Shown: positions 1-12,000 of the stretch, one piece after another
Layout: each line of letters starts with the position of its first letter
Numbering within the stretch: the stretch's first letter is position 1
Assembly (NCBI GenBank): GCA_013433145.1
Contig: CM024190.1
Coordinates: 7,664,120 to 7,728,119, forward strand
Source of the DNA: Ascaris suum
Lineage: Eukaryota > Nematoda > Chromadorea > Rhabditida > Ascarididae
Direction of reading: 5' to 3'
DNA length: 64,000 nucleotides
The notes under the pieces: generated by a model
What the model was told of the DNA's origin: nothing
What the model saw: only the letters and a program-made list of their open reading frames with translations
Database searches by the model: none
Position numbers and translations under genes: made by a program

Positions 1-26
1 GCCCTGAATGCCCAGCAGCTGGCATA

Positions 27-1033
27 ATGCTGCAAATCGAAAGTGGCGCATATGCACATAAATCATCAGACTTCTGCGATCGGAGGTTAAAATTGCTCGT
101 AAAGCAATTCCAGCAATGTCCTAACAATAAGGAAATGCCTTTACTGGCAAGAAAGAAATCGACGAGTGAATTACAAACGTTTACAAGTGGACAAACAACG
201 GCCGATGAACAGCAACACCTCGGCCGTTCTAGAATAGTCGTCACTGATTACAAGATAATTTATGCTGGCATCATTTTATTTGCGTAAACGTGAACAATTC
301 TTCAAAAGTTCTGGCCGTGGAAATGCATTCTAATATCAGCTCCATCCACACCATCACTATGAAAGGCTTTCAAGTATCGGAAGTCGTGCACAAATTCGAT
401 GTGCCTAGGATGGTTTTCGAGCATATAGGACGATTAATGTTCACACTTGCATAGTCTTTTTGATGAGGTACAGGGCTACAGTAGGTCTTCCTAGCAGACA
501 TCGTCATGGAAGTCAGAGCCTGGGCACATTACTATGAGCCCAAAAGGAAAATAAAGTTCAAACCCTTCACCAGAGGTCTCACGCTTACTCCCTTCTAGAA
601 TATGATCGGATAAATCGTTGAGAAATGTCAAGAAGTAACAGTAATGGAACAGTAAATACTGCCTAATTCGTTGTAGTGTTGAAGATAAAGCTGATGCCAG
701 CAATGCGCAGCGGTCGCAAAAGATTTTTGCCTAAACGCTTTCTGCTCCACGGTAATACACGTCCCTATGCGGCCACTTCAGTTATTGCCATCGTTAGAAA
801 TCCTTCATCCAGCCACCACCTCATATCCTTCTATTACCACCTTAACGAATTATTGAAGGACCTCGGCATAAAACGGAGATTTACGAGTGATGGCTAATTT
901 AAATAAGCAGTGCATTCTTGGCTGACTACACAACAAAAAACATTTTCGTTCCGGTGGAATAAGGAGGTGTGAGAAGTGCACTGACAACAGCGTGATCGTT
1001 GAGAAAAATCACATATTATTCATATATGTGTAA
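27..1033 (+). mobile_element. Decayed mariner-family transposase (Tc1/mariner DNA transposon relic)
   Basis: Mariner transposase can be followed from N- to C-terminus across frame changes. In the frame starting at 27, SELQTFTSGQTTADEQQ followed by GRSR..VTD resembles the linker after the paired helix-turn-helix. From 317 a second frame has SSIHTI, then DIVMEVRAWAHYYEPKRK from 497, matching the family pattern IVTGDExWVHYYEP. From 676 a third frame has FLLHGNTRPYAA, matching LLHDNARPH, and then YYHLNELLKDLGIKRRFTSD. From 941 the tail FRSGGIRRCEKCTDN ends at a TAA at 1031. The three catalytic acids are gone: GDE reads MEV, HDN reads HGN, and the third position reads FYYHL rather than an Asp. Internal stops and frame changes confirm it is dead. 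The left end may lie before the window, and no terminal inverted repeat could be paired. Confidence 0.8.
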
Positions 1034-1828
1034 CTGAACTTTACATCTCAGAACTTTCAATTGTCTTCTTTTTATGGAACACCTTAATCTGCACGATATC
1101 TATAAGTACAATGAACAGGGAACGGACATAGAAAACGGCTAGTTAGATGACAATGTGGTACCCCTCTCCATTTTACCCGGAAGGAGCATTCTTCATTAAA
1201 AAGTAAATCAATCCGAAAGTGCCGATTTTCTTTTCTTTTCTTTTTTTTTTTTTTTCGAGAGAGAGAGAGGCAAGTACTTAGCTGGACTAGGGACTTCTTC
1301 CCTAATTGGAAATCCCCTTTAGACAATACTTTTCAAAAACGGATGTGACTGAACACAACTTCGCATAATTACCTGCACGAGCTCATTTGCATAATTTGAG
1401 GAGTAAAGGTGATGCGGAGGTAAATTATGACTCGTCGAATGGTGAAACATTTTTGAGTGTGAGTCGTGTGAGGTCGTGCAATGTCGTATTTTATCGCACA
1501 TCTACAGAAAAAAGAAAGAAAAATAAACTCAGCGGCGATGCTTAATGACCTCTCACTAGTTTTCAGCACTGATCTTCACAAAAATTAAGCGTCACCGAAA
1601 ACATCCATGAATTAGCGATACGCTTCAGCAATTAACCTGCCAACCTGAAACCGATGTCAAGCTAATCCATCGATCACCTTACCAACTTTTTGGTAGGGAT
1701 GGGTAACTACAATGAAATCACAAAAGCATGAGGGCCTCCAACACTTTTTCAGATAGTAATTCCTTACCTTGATGAAAACCTACCAAAGGTAGTTAATAGG
1801 CTTATGGCGTTTACATCAAACACCGTAA

Positions 1829-2146
1829 TTACCATATCAACTGCATAAATTTTGCTCGAATTTCTAAACGATATAAAAAACCTTTTGCTGGCATTGCAAT
1901 GTTCGCGAAAACATAGTACAACCTCTGAGTTAAACAAATATGAGCCAATGTTGTGCCGTGAACCTCTTGTTTAGTGGTGTAAATGTTGCAAAAACGCTTT
2001 CTTTCAATTAGATCAAGAACCAGCTCTCTTTGAAAACAAGCGCGAAATTCATCCTTCTGCAGCCTCACAACGTCCATGAAGTTTTTGATCTGTTGTAAGT
2101 GTACCGGAGAGCATATGGCCGCAGCACAGGCTACATAAGCTCTCAA
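1829..2146 (-). CDS. Unrecognised 105-codon open frame
   Basis: An ATG-started minus-strand frame of 105 codons with non-low-complexity composition, including AYVACAAAICSPVHLQQIKNF near its start. I do not recognise a family. It has no clear splice context and no conserved neighbour. It could be a fragment of an old mobile element or a chance open frame; chance is the more likely reading in this gene-poor stretch. Confidence 0.12.
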   Translation of the reverse strand: MRAYVACAAAICSPVHLQQIKNFMDVVRLQKDEFRACFQRELVLDLIERKRFCNIYTTKQEVHGTTLAHICLTQRLYYVFANIAMPAKGFLYRLEIRAKFMQLIW

Positions 2147-3235
2147 TATAACAAGCCTTTATCTGTATTCGTTCAGGACAAATCGCACTTTCAAAAGTTG
2201 TTCACGTAAAACAGATCGCACACATAAAACAGCCACTTCAAAACTTCTACAAAAAGGGAGGAAAGGCGTAAAGCACTCGGATCGAACAAGCTGCAATGTT
2301 GGCGGGAAGATAGGGGAGAGGGAAAATGATCATGGCGGAGGTAGATGACCTCCTGGTACCACGAGCAGCCCCTTCTCTTCCTCGACTCACGGACCAAAAA
2401 TATATACCTTCACATGCACATATCTAATGCAGCAAAGAATACACATTATAACATTAGAATATAACAGCTAAATCGTTTATCAAATTGCAAGCAAAACTGC
2501 TTACCGCAGCAAAATGATTTCTTGTGCTATTGCTTCGCTTCTTTCGACCCATCATATCTATTTTACAACTCCTGAAAGGCAAAATTTAATTACCTGACTA
2601 TTCAGGATCATGTTGAAGAGAATCAAACAAAAGGCAATGAAAATAATCACAGTGAAGTTAACCCTCGTCTAGGTAAAACCGGATCCTGGCCATAGGCAGC
2701 ATAGGGAGCAGAGTTTACGCACTCATACGAATGGGTAAGCTGGCGATACGATGGTCTTCGACTGGAAGAAGAGGTGCTTCAATAATTTTGTCACTCCAGC
2801 CGCAGGGTTGTATCGACACGATCGAAATCTACCACTCTCACCCCCGTAAGATGCTTCACTTTGCATTTTTGCCTTCGAATTTAGGACCAGCTGTTCTGCT
2901 TCCCTTAGAGCTATCTCTTACTACCTCATGTTAACTATCTCAGACAATCAAGGAAGGCGGTGATGTGCCGCGGATCTAAGCCAAAGCAAAAATAAGTGAC
3001 AAAATCTCTTCAGCATCCCCTCTGAGGTAACTAACTCGCTTACATCATAAAATACCTTCAAAACTGCGTTCAACTTCTCAATTCAAAACAAAGTAAAATC
3101 TGGCACTTTATTATACAATAAATCTTTGCTGAATGAGACCAACAATCTCACAACTAAATGTACTAATCCATGCATGTAGTTACTACTTGTGAGCGAAGAG
3201 ATCTCCTGATAGAAAATTAATATGTGATCAGGACT

Positions 3236-3252
3236 CCCCCCCCCCCCCCCCC
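3236..3252. repeat. Poly-C tract (17 nt)
   Basis: An uninterrupted C run on the plus strand (G run on minus), one of at least nine mono-G/C tracts of 12 to 18 nt in this window. Confidence 0.95.
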
Positions 3253-5609
3253 TCTTCCCGTTTTTCCTCCAGCTGTTAACCTAGACAGGGTCGTACCTAT
3301 ATCGGTCTCAGCAACACTCAATGATAGGCTTCTCGGAGCATACTCCCTAATATCTATAATCTAGTGCAACAAACCTTCAACATGCAGTTTACATCCGAAA
3401 TGATATGGATTCTTAACGCTCAATGAATGGGTTCTTTGCGTTCCGTACCTTCTCACCTCTCCCCTCTCAAGGTATGAAGCGATGCAAAATATGCAACTCA
3501 AACGATATCATTCACCGACAACAAAGCACCATATTTAAAAAAGAAGCCGAAGCTTACTTGGTTGATCCTTGCGTTGATAAAACTCATAAAATAAAAAAAA
3601 AAAAGATGAGACGTCGTCTTCCCTGAAAGAAAAAGAAAACAAATAAACCACAAAGCAATCAGCATTAAATACGTAACAAAGTAAACGATACGCAATTTCA
3701 AACGATTCACTCACGAAAAAAAAAAACACTTCAAAAAAAAAAACAACCTATGCTTAGGAAACATTATTTCCGGTTATACATTAATTGTAAAACAATAATA
3801 ATACAAAATCATCCACCCTAATATTACGTAGCCCATTTAAAATTATACACATCTCCTTATTTGCATTTAAAAAAAAAATCAGTATAAGGCAACGATAAAA
3901 ATTAGCATATCCATATATAAGCTGATCGATATTAGTCAAAATGCGCTTAAAGTTAGATGAATTCGTGCAGATATGCGTTTACCGTCGAAACTGCACACTT
4001 CGATTAGCACTAGAATTCAACTTGTTTCGATTTCACACTAAAGAGTTGTGAGGCGTTGTTGTAGTTTGATTGCGACACAAATTTAGCATCCTGGATTTTT
4101 TTTTTTTTTTTTTTTTGGAGTAGTGACTTTAACTTACGAATTAATCGTTTCGATGCAAATTTAGTGCGTTTTTTTTTTTTTTTTTTTGAAGTTACCAGCT
4201 GTCCACTAAATGTCACAAGGGAACTGCACAAAATTTTTGTGCGCACAATAAAAAAAAATGCTATTCGAGGAAAAAAATTGTTGAAAACAGTGGTCTTAAG
4301 TACCCTTTTCTGGATGGGCAATGAAAACGTTATTTCCGACTGTTTTCTGCCTCGACACCCCATTCGCTTTTCCATTCCCCTCTATTTCCTCCTAATAGTA
4401 GTGGTGTGGTGACGACCACGTTTATAGCTATCTCTTCGGAAAAAGTACTTCTGCGACGAGCAAGGCTCAAAACGCTCTACTGGATGCGCCAATCGACGAG
4501 TTGACAACAACGAAACGCGGATCTTTCGTACTATTACAAGTCTCGCTATCCTTGAAAATCGCATGACTCGAAAACAACAAATCCAAAAATATGCTCATGA
4601 AACTTGGCAGCGATCCAGTCGCTATAGATGCAACCGTCCGGACATTTGCGCCAATCAGATAGAATACCTTTCCCACTCATTTGGAAATATTTCTGATCAC
4701 GACAAAAAATATTTCATTTACGTGGTGTGCAACTGATAGAAAAAACAATCGTAAGCGAAAACCCCCCCCCCTCCAAATCTTAAAAAAAAATGAAACGAAT
4801 TTGAATGAAAATTTTGGTCACTTAAAAATTTCGCAAGAAAGTTTTCGCGACAAGAATCTCCGTTGAAATTTTGCAGCTTAAAATATGCTAAAATAGAAAA
4901 AAAAAACCCGCTAAAGAGCAATCGTTATTGCTAGGAAACTCCGAATATTTAAATGCTTTTATTTGTTTTGACTACTATAATTGACAAATCACTTCACATA
5001 TATCCATGAAACAACCATAGCTGGAAATATCCTATACAGGTATGTACGGCTACCCAACTTTAAACTATAGGCGTGTGCACCTATCCAATCGTAAATCTTT
5101 AAGCTATGGTACGATCGAGAGTACGAAGAGGGCTCACGATGCTCATCACGTTTACAGCAACCTCTTCTCTTCTCCATTTGTGAACCTGTTTGTCATATCA
5201 CAGCATGCGCGTATCCTACCTCCACTTCAATCGCATCATATCGTAAACGGAATAATTTCAATCATTACGCTTGCTAGGTGTTGCAATGAAATTTATTGCC
5301 ACGCCTCATATGACTGCGGTTTAAACCGTGTTGTTATGGTTTAAACCATACAAGTTGCAATGAAAAAAAGAAAACCTATTCAACACTACAAATCTTTTAG
5401 AAAAAGAAAAAAAAAAAAGAAAAACTTTAACGGCTAATAATAAAAATAAACTAGATGATGAATATTACGTGAATTTAATTCGGTTACTTTGCACTGAACG
5501 TACTATGAACGAGTGAACGATTGGTTTTGATATGTTCTGCGGTGCTGAGATAATTCTTTCGTTGCGTTTTACACAACGCTATGAAAATACAGCAAATTCC
5601 CCAATCTAT

Positions 5610-5675
5610 AATTCGTGCGTGCACATACATACACATACGCATACATACACACACAGACACACAAACACAGACGCA
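5610..5675. repeat. CA-rich simple repeat
   Basis: An imperfect run of ACATAC, ACACAC and AGACAC units. On the minus strand it reads as a GT/GTCT-rich stretch, like the TG-rich blocks at 31261-31391 and 31905-32165. Confidence 0.75.
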
Positions 5676-6412
5676 TACATCATATAATGCCTCATGATAG
5701 CGTAAAATATATGGCTTACTATAAAGATGCAAGAAAAAAAAATTGAACTCTTATCAATCAATAAACGCATCATTGTATGTCTGTACTATTTTACAGCCCG
5801 TAAACAGCGCAATAATGAACGCGCTTCAACCAACGAGCTGCATAGGAAAATCCCTTTGATTATTTTTTCTTTCTAAGTAATAATTATTAAATTCAACAAA
5901 TGAAATATCAACATACGATAATTTAAAAAATTGCGATCAAACGCAAAAACAAAAACCCCCATCAATCAACTAATAATATCAACAAATTTTTTATCCAGGT
6001 AAATTCTTTTTTTTTTTTAAATCCAGGTAATAAACAAAACAAAACAAATAAACAAACAAATAAATAAATATACGCATAAAGAGGAAAATTTCACTTCACT
6101 TCACTTCAAGAAAAAAAAATGGATTAAAAAAAAACGATCAAACAACAAAAAAAAAAAAAATGATCGAAATTGAAAATTTACTCAATTTATCTAATCGTTT
6201 ATATAGCACAAAAAGTTAAATTTATTAACGAATGATAGTCATTATAATGTTCGAAATTGAGCATTAAAACTTAGCCAACTATTTCATATTAAAATAACAC
6301 ATTCTTTATTTATATTTCGATTATATTCTTCCAAAAAAAAAATAAAAAAAAAAAAACAATAACTATATTTGAAAACATTTCATCAACGAAAATTTTTCAT
6401 TTCATTTAAGCC

Positions 6413-6427
6413 GGGGGGGGGGGGGGG
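6413..6427. repeat. Poly-G tract (15 nt)
   Basis: An uninterrupted G run on the plus strand, flanked by AT-rich sequence. Confidence 0.95.
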
Positions 6428-7954
6428 TAAAATTCATTCCAGCTTTTCAGCTTAGCTAAGAACCTAATAGAACTTATTGAAATTAACTGTATCATATTGA
6501 ATTTATTAAATCCACTCGAATCATCCAATAATTAAGCTTGCTAAAAACCACCATTTACTTTTTGCGATTCATATAGTGATCTTAATCGCATTATGAGCAA
6601 TAGCAAAACGAAAGACCGCGCGAACGTTGATGATGAAAATGAATGGATGAGGTAAATATGTATCGCTAAGAAAACAACGCGAAGAGATTATCCAGCAAAT
6701 ATGAATATTAAGACGATAAAAAACAAATGATATGAAATCGATAGAAAAAACAAAAGAAAACAATGAAAGAAATCCATAAAATCATCGAATATATCACTTG
6801 GGATATTGCAAATATCGTATATAAAGAGTCGATTTTTTTTACGGTAATGCGCACAACAGAATGCGTAATTATTCAACACGAATAAACAAATCATCAACAT
6901 CTATAAAGAAATTTGCCCATAAGATTTATGCTAAATGTGGTAATGCGCATAATGCATCGATGAACTTACAAAATGAGTCGACGAAAACAACATCATCATT
7001 ATGCGAAATAAATGAAACTTAAAAAGTAAGGACTATCATGAGTATAAGTGAAGCTTGCAACGATCTTCAAATCGGTAGATCATATTCACGCTGCTAGGCG
7101 ATCATAAATGATATAAGATTACCCCCCTTGAATACAAAATTAAACAGTTTAATAATAAGTCTATATGATCTCATGGACATTCGCAGCAAAATTGCTGATG
7201 TGATGGCATCTGGAATAAAAGTCAAGCGAGCAAAGGCTAATCGGCCAATCTGCCACAACTAATTGAACCGCTTTTATTAATTCCTAACTCATTATTTACA
7301 TCTTTCCACACAAAAAAAAGGTGTCAATTTTCTCGGAGATTTTGCGTGGAACACATGCAGATGTATCGGCGGCCCCTGCATAAATGATAAGCGTAAAGCG
7401 GTGCATATTCCATTGACAACTATCTGAGAGCTCCTTGTAGTCGTTTCGTCGAACTTAATAATCAAAAAAAAAAAAAAAAAAAAAAATTGGTGTTTTACAT
7501 TTCTATTAAAAGCGATCTATGTTTGTCATCAAAGAGCCTCAAAATTATGGGATAATCCAAATGAAAAAAAAAAAATCGAACTTAGTCTTCATCCAATTTC
7601 AACACCTCAATCGTGAGGTATCACCTATAATATCGAAAACGCTAAGCCTCAAACCTTGATCAACGTACCTAGAGGTTATAAAAGTTTCAATTTTTGTTAT
7701 TCAGCAACAGCTTAACACAACTTATGCTCAGATTTTGAGATCGAACTCTCCAAGGCTCATTGAACAGCGGATCTCCCGAATTTATACATATGAAGCACGG
7801 AAATAAGATAAAAGACTATAGCTTTTAAATCCTTTGTATGGATTTCACAACGTGTCCGAAAAAGAAGACAAATGACTTCAGCTGCCTAATTCGTGACCCC
7901 TCTAAATGCGAAATAACAGAGAAATTTAAAAGATCTATCACAATCGTTTAATGA

Positions 7955-7955
<1 letters not shown>

Positions 7956-8019
<64 letters not shown>
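7956..8019. repeat. (ACA)n trinucleotide microsatellite, about 21 units
   Basis: A perfect ACA/CAA trinucleotide array of 64 nt with no sign of being coding. Confidence 0.95.
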
Positions 8020-8889
8020 GAGCAAAACGCAGCCCGCTTGCATAGAGGCAAAACAAAGATGGCATACATCAAGAGATCCCAATTTCTTTATTTCGACTTA
8101 ACCTAACATAAATCGCTTCCGTTGATAATAAACAAAACATTCTTTGGGCTATTGAATGCAATATAATTTCAGCTCCAAATAATTTCACTTCATATTTCCG
8201 CCAATATTATAAACACAAAAAAAACGGCATCCAAAATGCTTACCATAAGTAACTTCAGCAATACACCATACAAGTATTTACTAGCAATGCTATGAAATTC
8301 ACTTAATGAAGAGATAAAAAATACCTTTAAAAAGAGAATAAGAGCATCTAGCGATGTACTATTAGAGAATTTCCTCATTATATGATCATGTAAGAGTGTA
8401 CGGATAGTTATTTTGATATTGTGCTCTCAAAGGCTCAAGAAAACCCACGTATGTACGAGTGCAAATTTGATGCTCAACAAAACTGACGAAAACAACGAAT
8501 TACTGTTGGAAAAACGAACGACAGATTGTGAGCATATATGAGTCACTCCCCTCAAGAAAACAACACAAGACGAGCTGGACGTCTCATCAAATCCCGACCG
8601 AACATCTTAAGCAGACACTTAACTCGATCCAATAATTACTGTGTAATATCGTAGATTATTGTAGATATGTTTACCTCAAGGTATTCAGTTAAGAAAATCA
8701 ACCACATAAATACCCCCTTCGAAGCATAAAGATAAAAACTCATTATCCGCTTCTGCCATCAGCTAATTTCCATTAGAGATTCCCACTAACAAATTATAGA
8801 AACCTATCGTCCCACACTATCGTCCTCAATTATAGTATCAACACCACTAAAACAACCGTGTTCAATAAGTGAAAACATCCCTCCAGTAA

Positions 8890-9069
8890 CTAGTGATTAC
8901 TGCTCTCATAGTTGCGAACAACGCGATACGTCTCGTAGTGGTACCTTAGGCCTGGATACCAATCCGCGTAGTAATCCTCCGAAATATCTTGCAGCATAAA
9001 GCGATCGTAATTAATCGGCGGAAAGACGGTATCCGCAACGAAATCCCCGTCGATCTTCGTTATGAAGAG
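8890..9069 (-). CDS. DHFR copy 1, exon 3 (C-terminal, with stop)
   Basis: The acceptor ACATTTGCAG precedes LFITKIDGDFVADTVFPPI, aligned with the family pattern LFVTRI..DFxxDTFFPEI. There are 59 residues and a stop at 8890. The open frame continues upstream of the acceptor to 9177, but that part is not DHFR-like and is taken as intron. Confidence 0.88.
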   Translation of the reverse strand, partial: LFITKIDGDFVADTVFPPINYDRFMLQDISEDYYADWYPGLRYHYETYRVVRNYESSNH

Positions 9070-12000
9070 CTGCAAATGTATATTCTCTGAGCATTCGTCA
9101 AGCACCGGAAGAATCCACCGGAAGAGAAAATAGCAAATGAATTTAGGTAAATTGCACTTCAACGCGTCGATCAGCAATATACATCATTACGTAAGGGTCA
9201 CAATTCGTAACCTCCTTCGCTCATATTCCAACAACTCAGGAATCCCATGTAAGGAGGTCTCAAGAACTCCTAATCACCGGCCATCTAAATTGACAAGAAA
9301 AAAACTCCACCCAGTTGAATTTCCGGATGTGGAAGCTCCTGTCATTATGCAAAACAGGTAGTGAAAATATCTTAAAACATTCTCCAAAATTCAACTTGAT
9401 TAAAGAGACATCTTCTTGATGGTTATTTGCTTAGTTAGCTTATTATAAAAAAGAAAGTTGAAACAAATGATTTCAGCGATAGACATAAAATGAAAGCAAA
9501 TTGGATAATATACCAATAAAATAGAAAAAACTTTATTATCCTCATAAACACAAGAAACTTATCAACGGATTATTACACCTGAGCGCTGCAATTGAACAGT
9601 GAAGGTGGGCGAGATCAAATCATACGCGAAAATTTATTTCATTTTCCATTAGTTTTAGGGAGAACTTCCGCATCTTCAGGGGAGAACTTTGGATTTTTAC
9701 GCTGACTGTATATTATGCAGCGAGTGCTGTTTGTTATTCGTGACAGTACAACTTTTCAACTATACACGTCGAGTTTTTAAAAACTTTGGCTCACTTGATT
9801 GGCAATATCTGTGAAGCAGTTATTTCAGTTTCAAATAACTAGGAATTTAAAAGTTACTTACAATATCTGGATACATTTCCGGCACGTCTGCCTTGTCATT
9901 TATCAATGGTAAAGGACCTAGCAAGTGAAATCTTCATGGTAAAAGGCCTAGCAGGTCGAAACTTCATGACCTAGCAGAGGCCTAGCAGGTCGAATCTTCG
10001 TGGTAAAAGGCCTAGCAGGTGGAATCTTCAACGGCGTGTAAAAATTCTCAAAAAAAAAATCGTCAACCCTCATTACCCGGCTATTCTTACAACTTTGGTT
10101 CTATAAAGCACAGCAGATCGAACTTTTTGGAAAACAGTGGCAATATTTGAGACAAATTTAGGCTCGCTAGGCTCATAAAGGCTGTGCTGCGAATTTCGAC
10201 AGTCAAACCCTTGAAGGGTGTCAACAATACGCTAAACAATTTCTCTTGGCTCTTTTTATCTCTGCAATTTTCGGTTCGCTTTAGTTGCCGCAGAAATTTT
10301 TGCTCTCTCTAGGCTCCATTTGAAATTCTTGGCCAATGTTGCCTCTAAAACGTCTGGTTCTTTTCATTCCGTTACCGTTTTCAAAAGTTTCGCCTTGTTT
10401 CGATTGCTTCAAAGACAGTGACGGTTTGCTTCACATCTCGTAACTTTGGAACTTTAATCCGCACAACATACCTCAAAAAATTTCCGACTCGTTTCACTCG
10501 CATTATTTTTAAAACCTCTTGAACTCTCTCATCTATAGGAAACTGCGCATTCAGCAGCAAAAAAAAAAAAAGAAGAAAAAAAGAGTGCCGCTCACTTCAG
10601 CATTTCCATATAAAATCTAAAATGCAATCTCACTTTAGGAGATAATAGAAATTTTTCTTTGAAGGATGCAAACGTGGCGCATTTCGATATTTCTCAACGG
10701 AAGGCAAAAATTCACTCAAACTTCCCATACAAGCAGCGACTCGTTTGATTGTGAACTCCTCTATGTAAAGCCTTTGTTTGTATTTACTTTCTATGATCTT
10801 TAGTCTATAAGCTATGGAGTCCCAAATTTTTCGGCACCTGTAATCGAAGACCGAAAATTTCAGTACGATAGGACGATAGTACCATTTCTGTTGACGAATA
10901 AATGCTTATAGAGTTATAAGGTGGCGAAGTTGAGATCGTTCAATAGACTTTTTTTTTTTTTTTAAAGTACTTAAACGACTTTTTCTGAGCATCAATTCGC
11001 TCAACAAGTGAACCAACTCTCACAATAAAACATAGTGCAATTTGATATGTAATTTATCTCATAGTTTATAAACTAACTGCAATAAAACATCAATCATACA
11101 AGCAATAAAGAAATGAAGTAAGTTCGAGTTATTCCTTTGGAAATATTTGTTTAGGTCTACATAATACATAATAATAGGTCTACATAACTTCAAGTATTAT
11201 TAAAATACCAATGAAAAAAAAAATAAATATCTGTCTACGCTACCATATATTCACTCTCTAATGAATGCAAAAAGTGGTCCACTTCACATGAGGCAATTTA
11301 CTTCTCTCTATTTCCACAATTGATACTCTCTGCCTTTAAAAAAATCTCCAGCACTTCGTCAAAGTGCTTGAAGTTACTTTTCAAGAGCACGATGTATCAA
11401 CTAGAGTAAACCAATCAAGAACACGAAGTCTGTCGATCAGAGCACATTCAGCATATAAGCAAAATAGATCACCGTCGATTCAAAACAAACGACGAACCTT
11501 ATGCAACTGATCCGATTTGAGTCCCTCGTCGAATGGATTATAGCCACCGATGTTCCAAATTGTCTCAATTCTATACGACATATCATTTAAAATATCCAAC
11601 GCGTTTTGGAAATTACGCGCAACGATAAAACTTTCATCGGCAGGATCATCCATCTGTCATCAAATAAATGGATTATCAGTTTAAAGCGTTCACTAAAAAT
11701 ACCTCTGCTTTCGATGAAAGTACTTCGCAATTTGACATTTCTCTCATATGGCGCAAATTTAAATTCGCCACAAATGATGGAATTTTAGACCAAGATCCCT
11801 GTCATCTGCGTGAAAAACGATGAGACAACGGTATGAGAAATCAAATTAAAAAGAATAGTCCATATCCCCCCCCCCCCTTGACCTATGCAATTGCTTCGAC
11901 ACTTCACTATTTTCTAATGAAGTCTACAACTCCGATCGAAACATTGCTGACAGTGGCCAAAACAAGAGCAACACTACAATTGGGGGGTTGGATGCACAAT

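Larger units (their letters stand above)
1034..8889. other. Gene-free AT-rich region between mariner relic and DHFR copy 1
   Basis: No exon with recognisable protein similarity was found. The stretch holds poly-A/T tracts (for example 4100-4115, 4170-4187 and 7465-7486), poly-C at 3236-3252 and poly-G at 6413-6427, a CA-rich block near 5610-5675, and a CAA trinucleotide array at 7956-8019. Open frames here are short and low-complexity, except for one 105-codon minus-strand frame listed separately. Confidence 0.6.

Noticed and set aside
491..703. Minus-strand open frame inside the mariner relic
   Set aside because: The plus strand carries recognisable transposase motifs over the same bases, so this is a shadow.
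1690..1800. Weak inverted repeat (TTTTTGGTAGG and CCTACCAAAGG, about 90 bp apart)
   Set aside because: Pairing does not extend beyond about ten bases and no target duplication is seen; not called as an element.
5319..5349. Two copies of the self-complementary GGTTTAAACC
   Set aside because: Short palindromes of this kind are expected occasionally and no larger inverted repeat surrounds them.
9137..9361. Plus-strand open frame opposite DHFR copy 1 exon 3 and its intron
   Set aside because: It is antisense to a well-supported exon boundary and has no similarity of its own; the plus-strand frames at 11606-11788, 12787-13207 and 18560-18844 are likewise antisense shadows.
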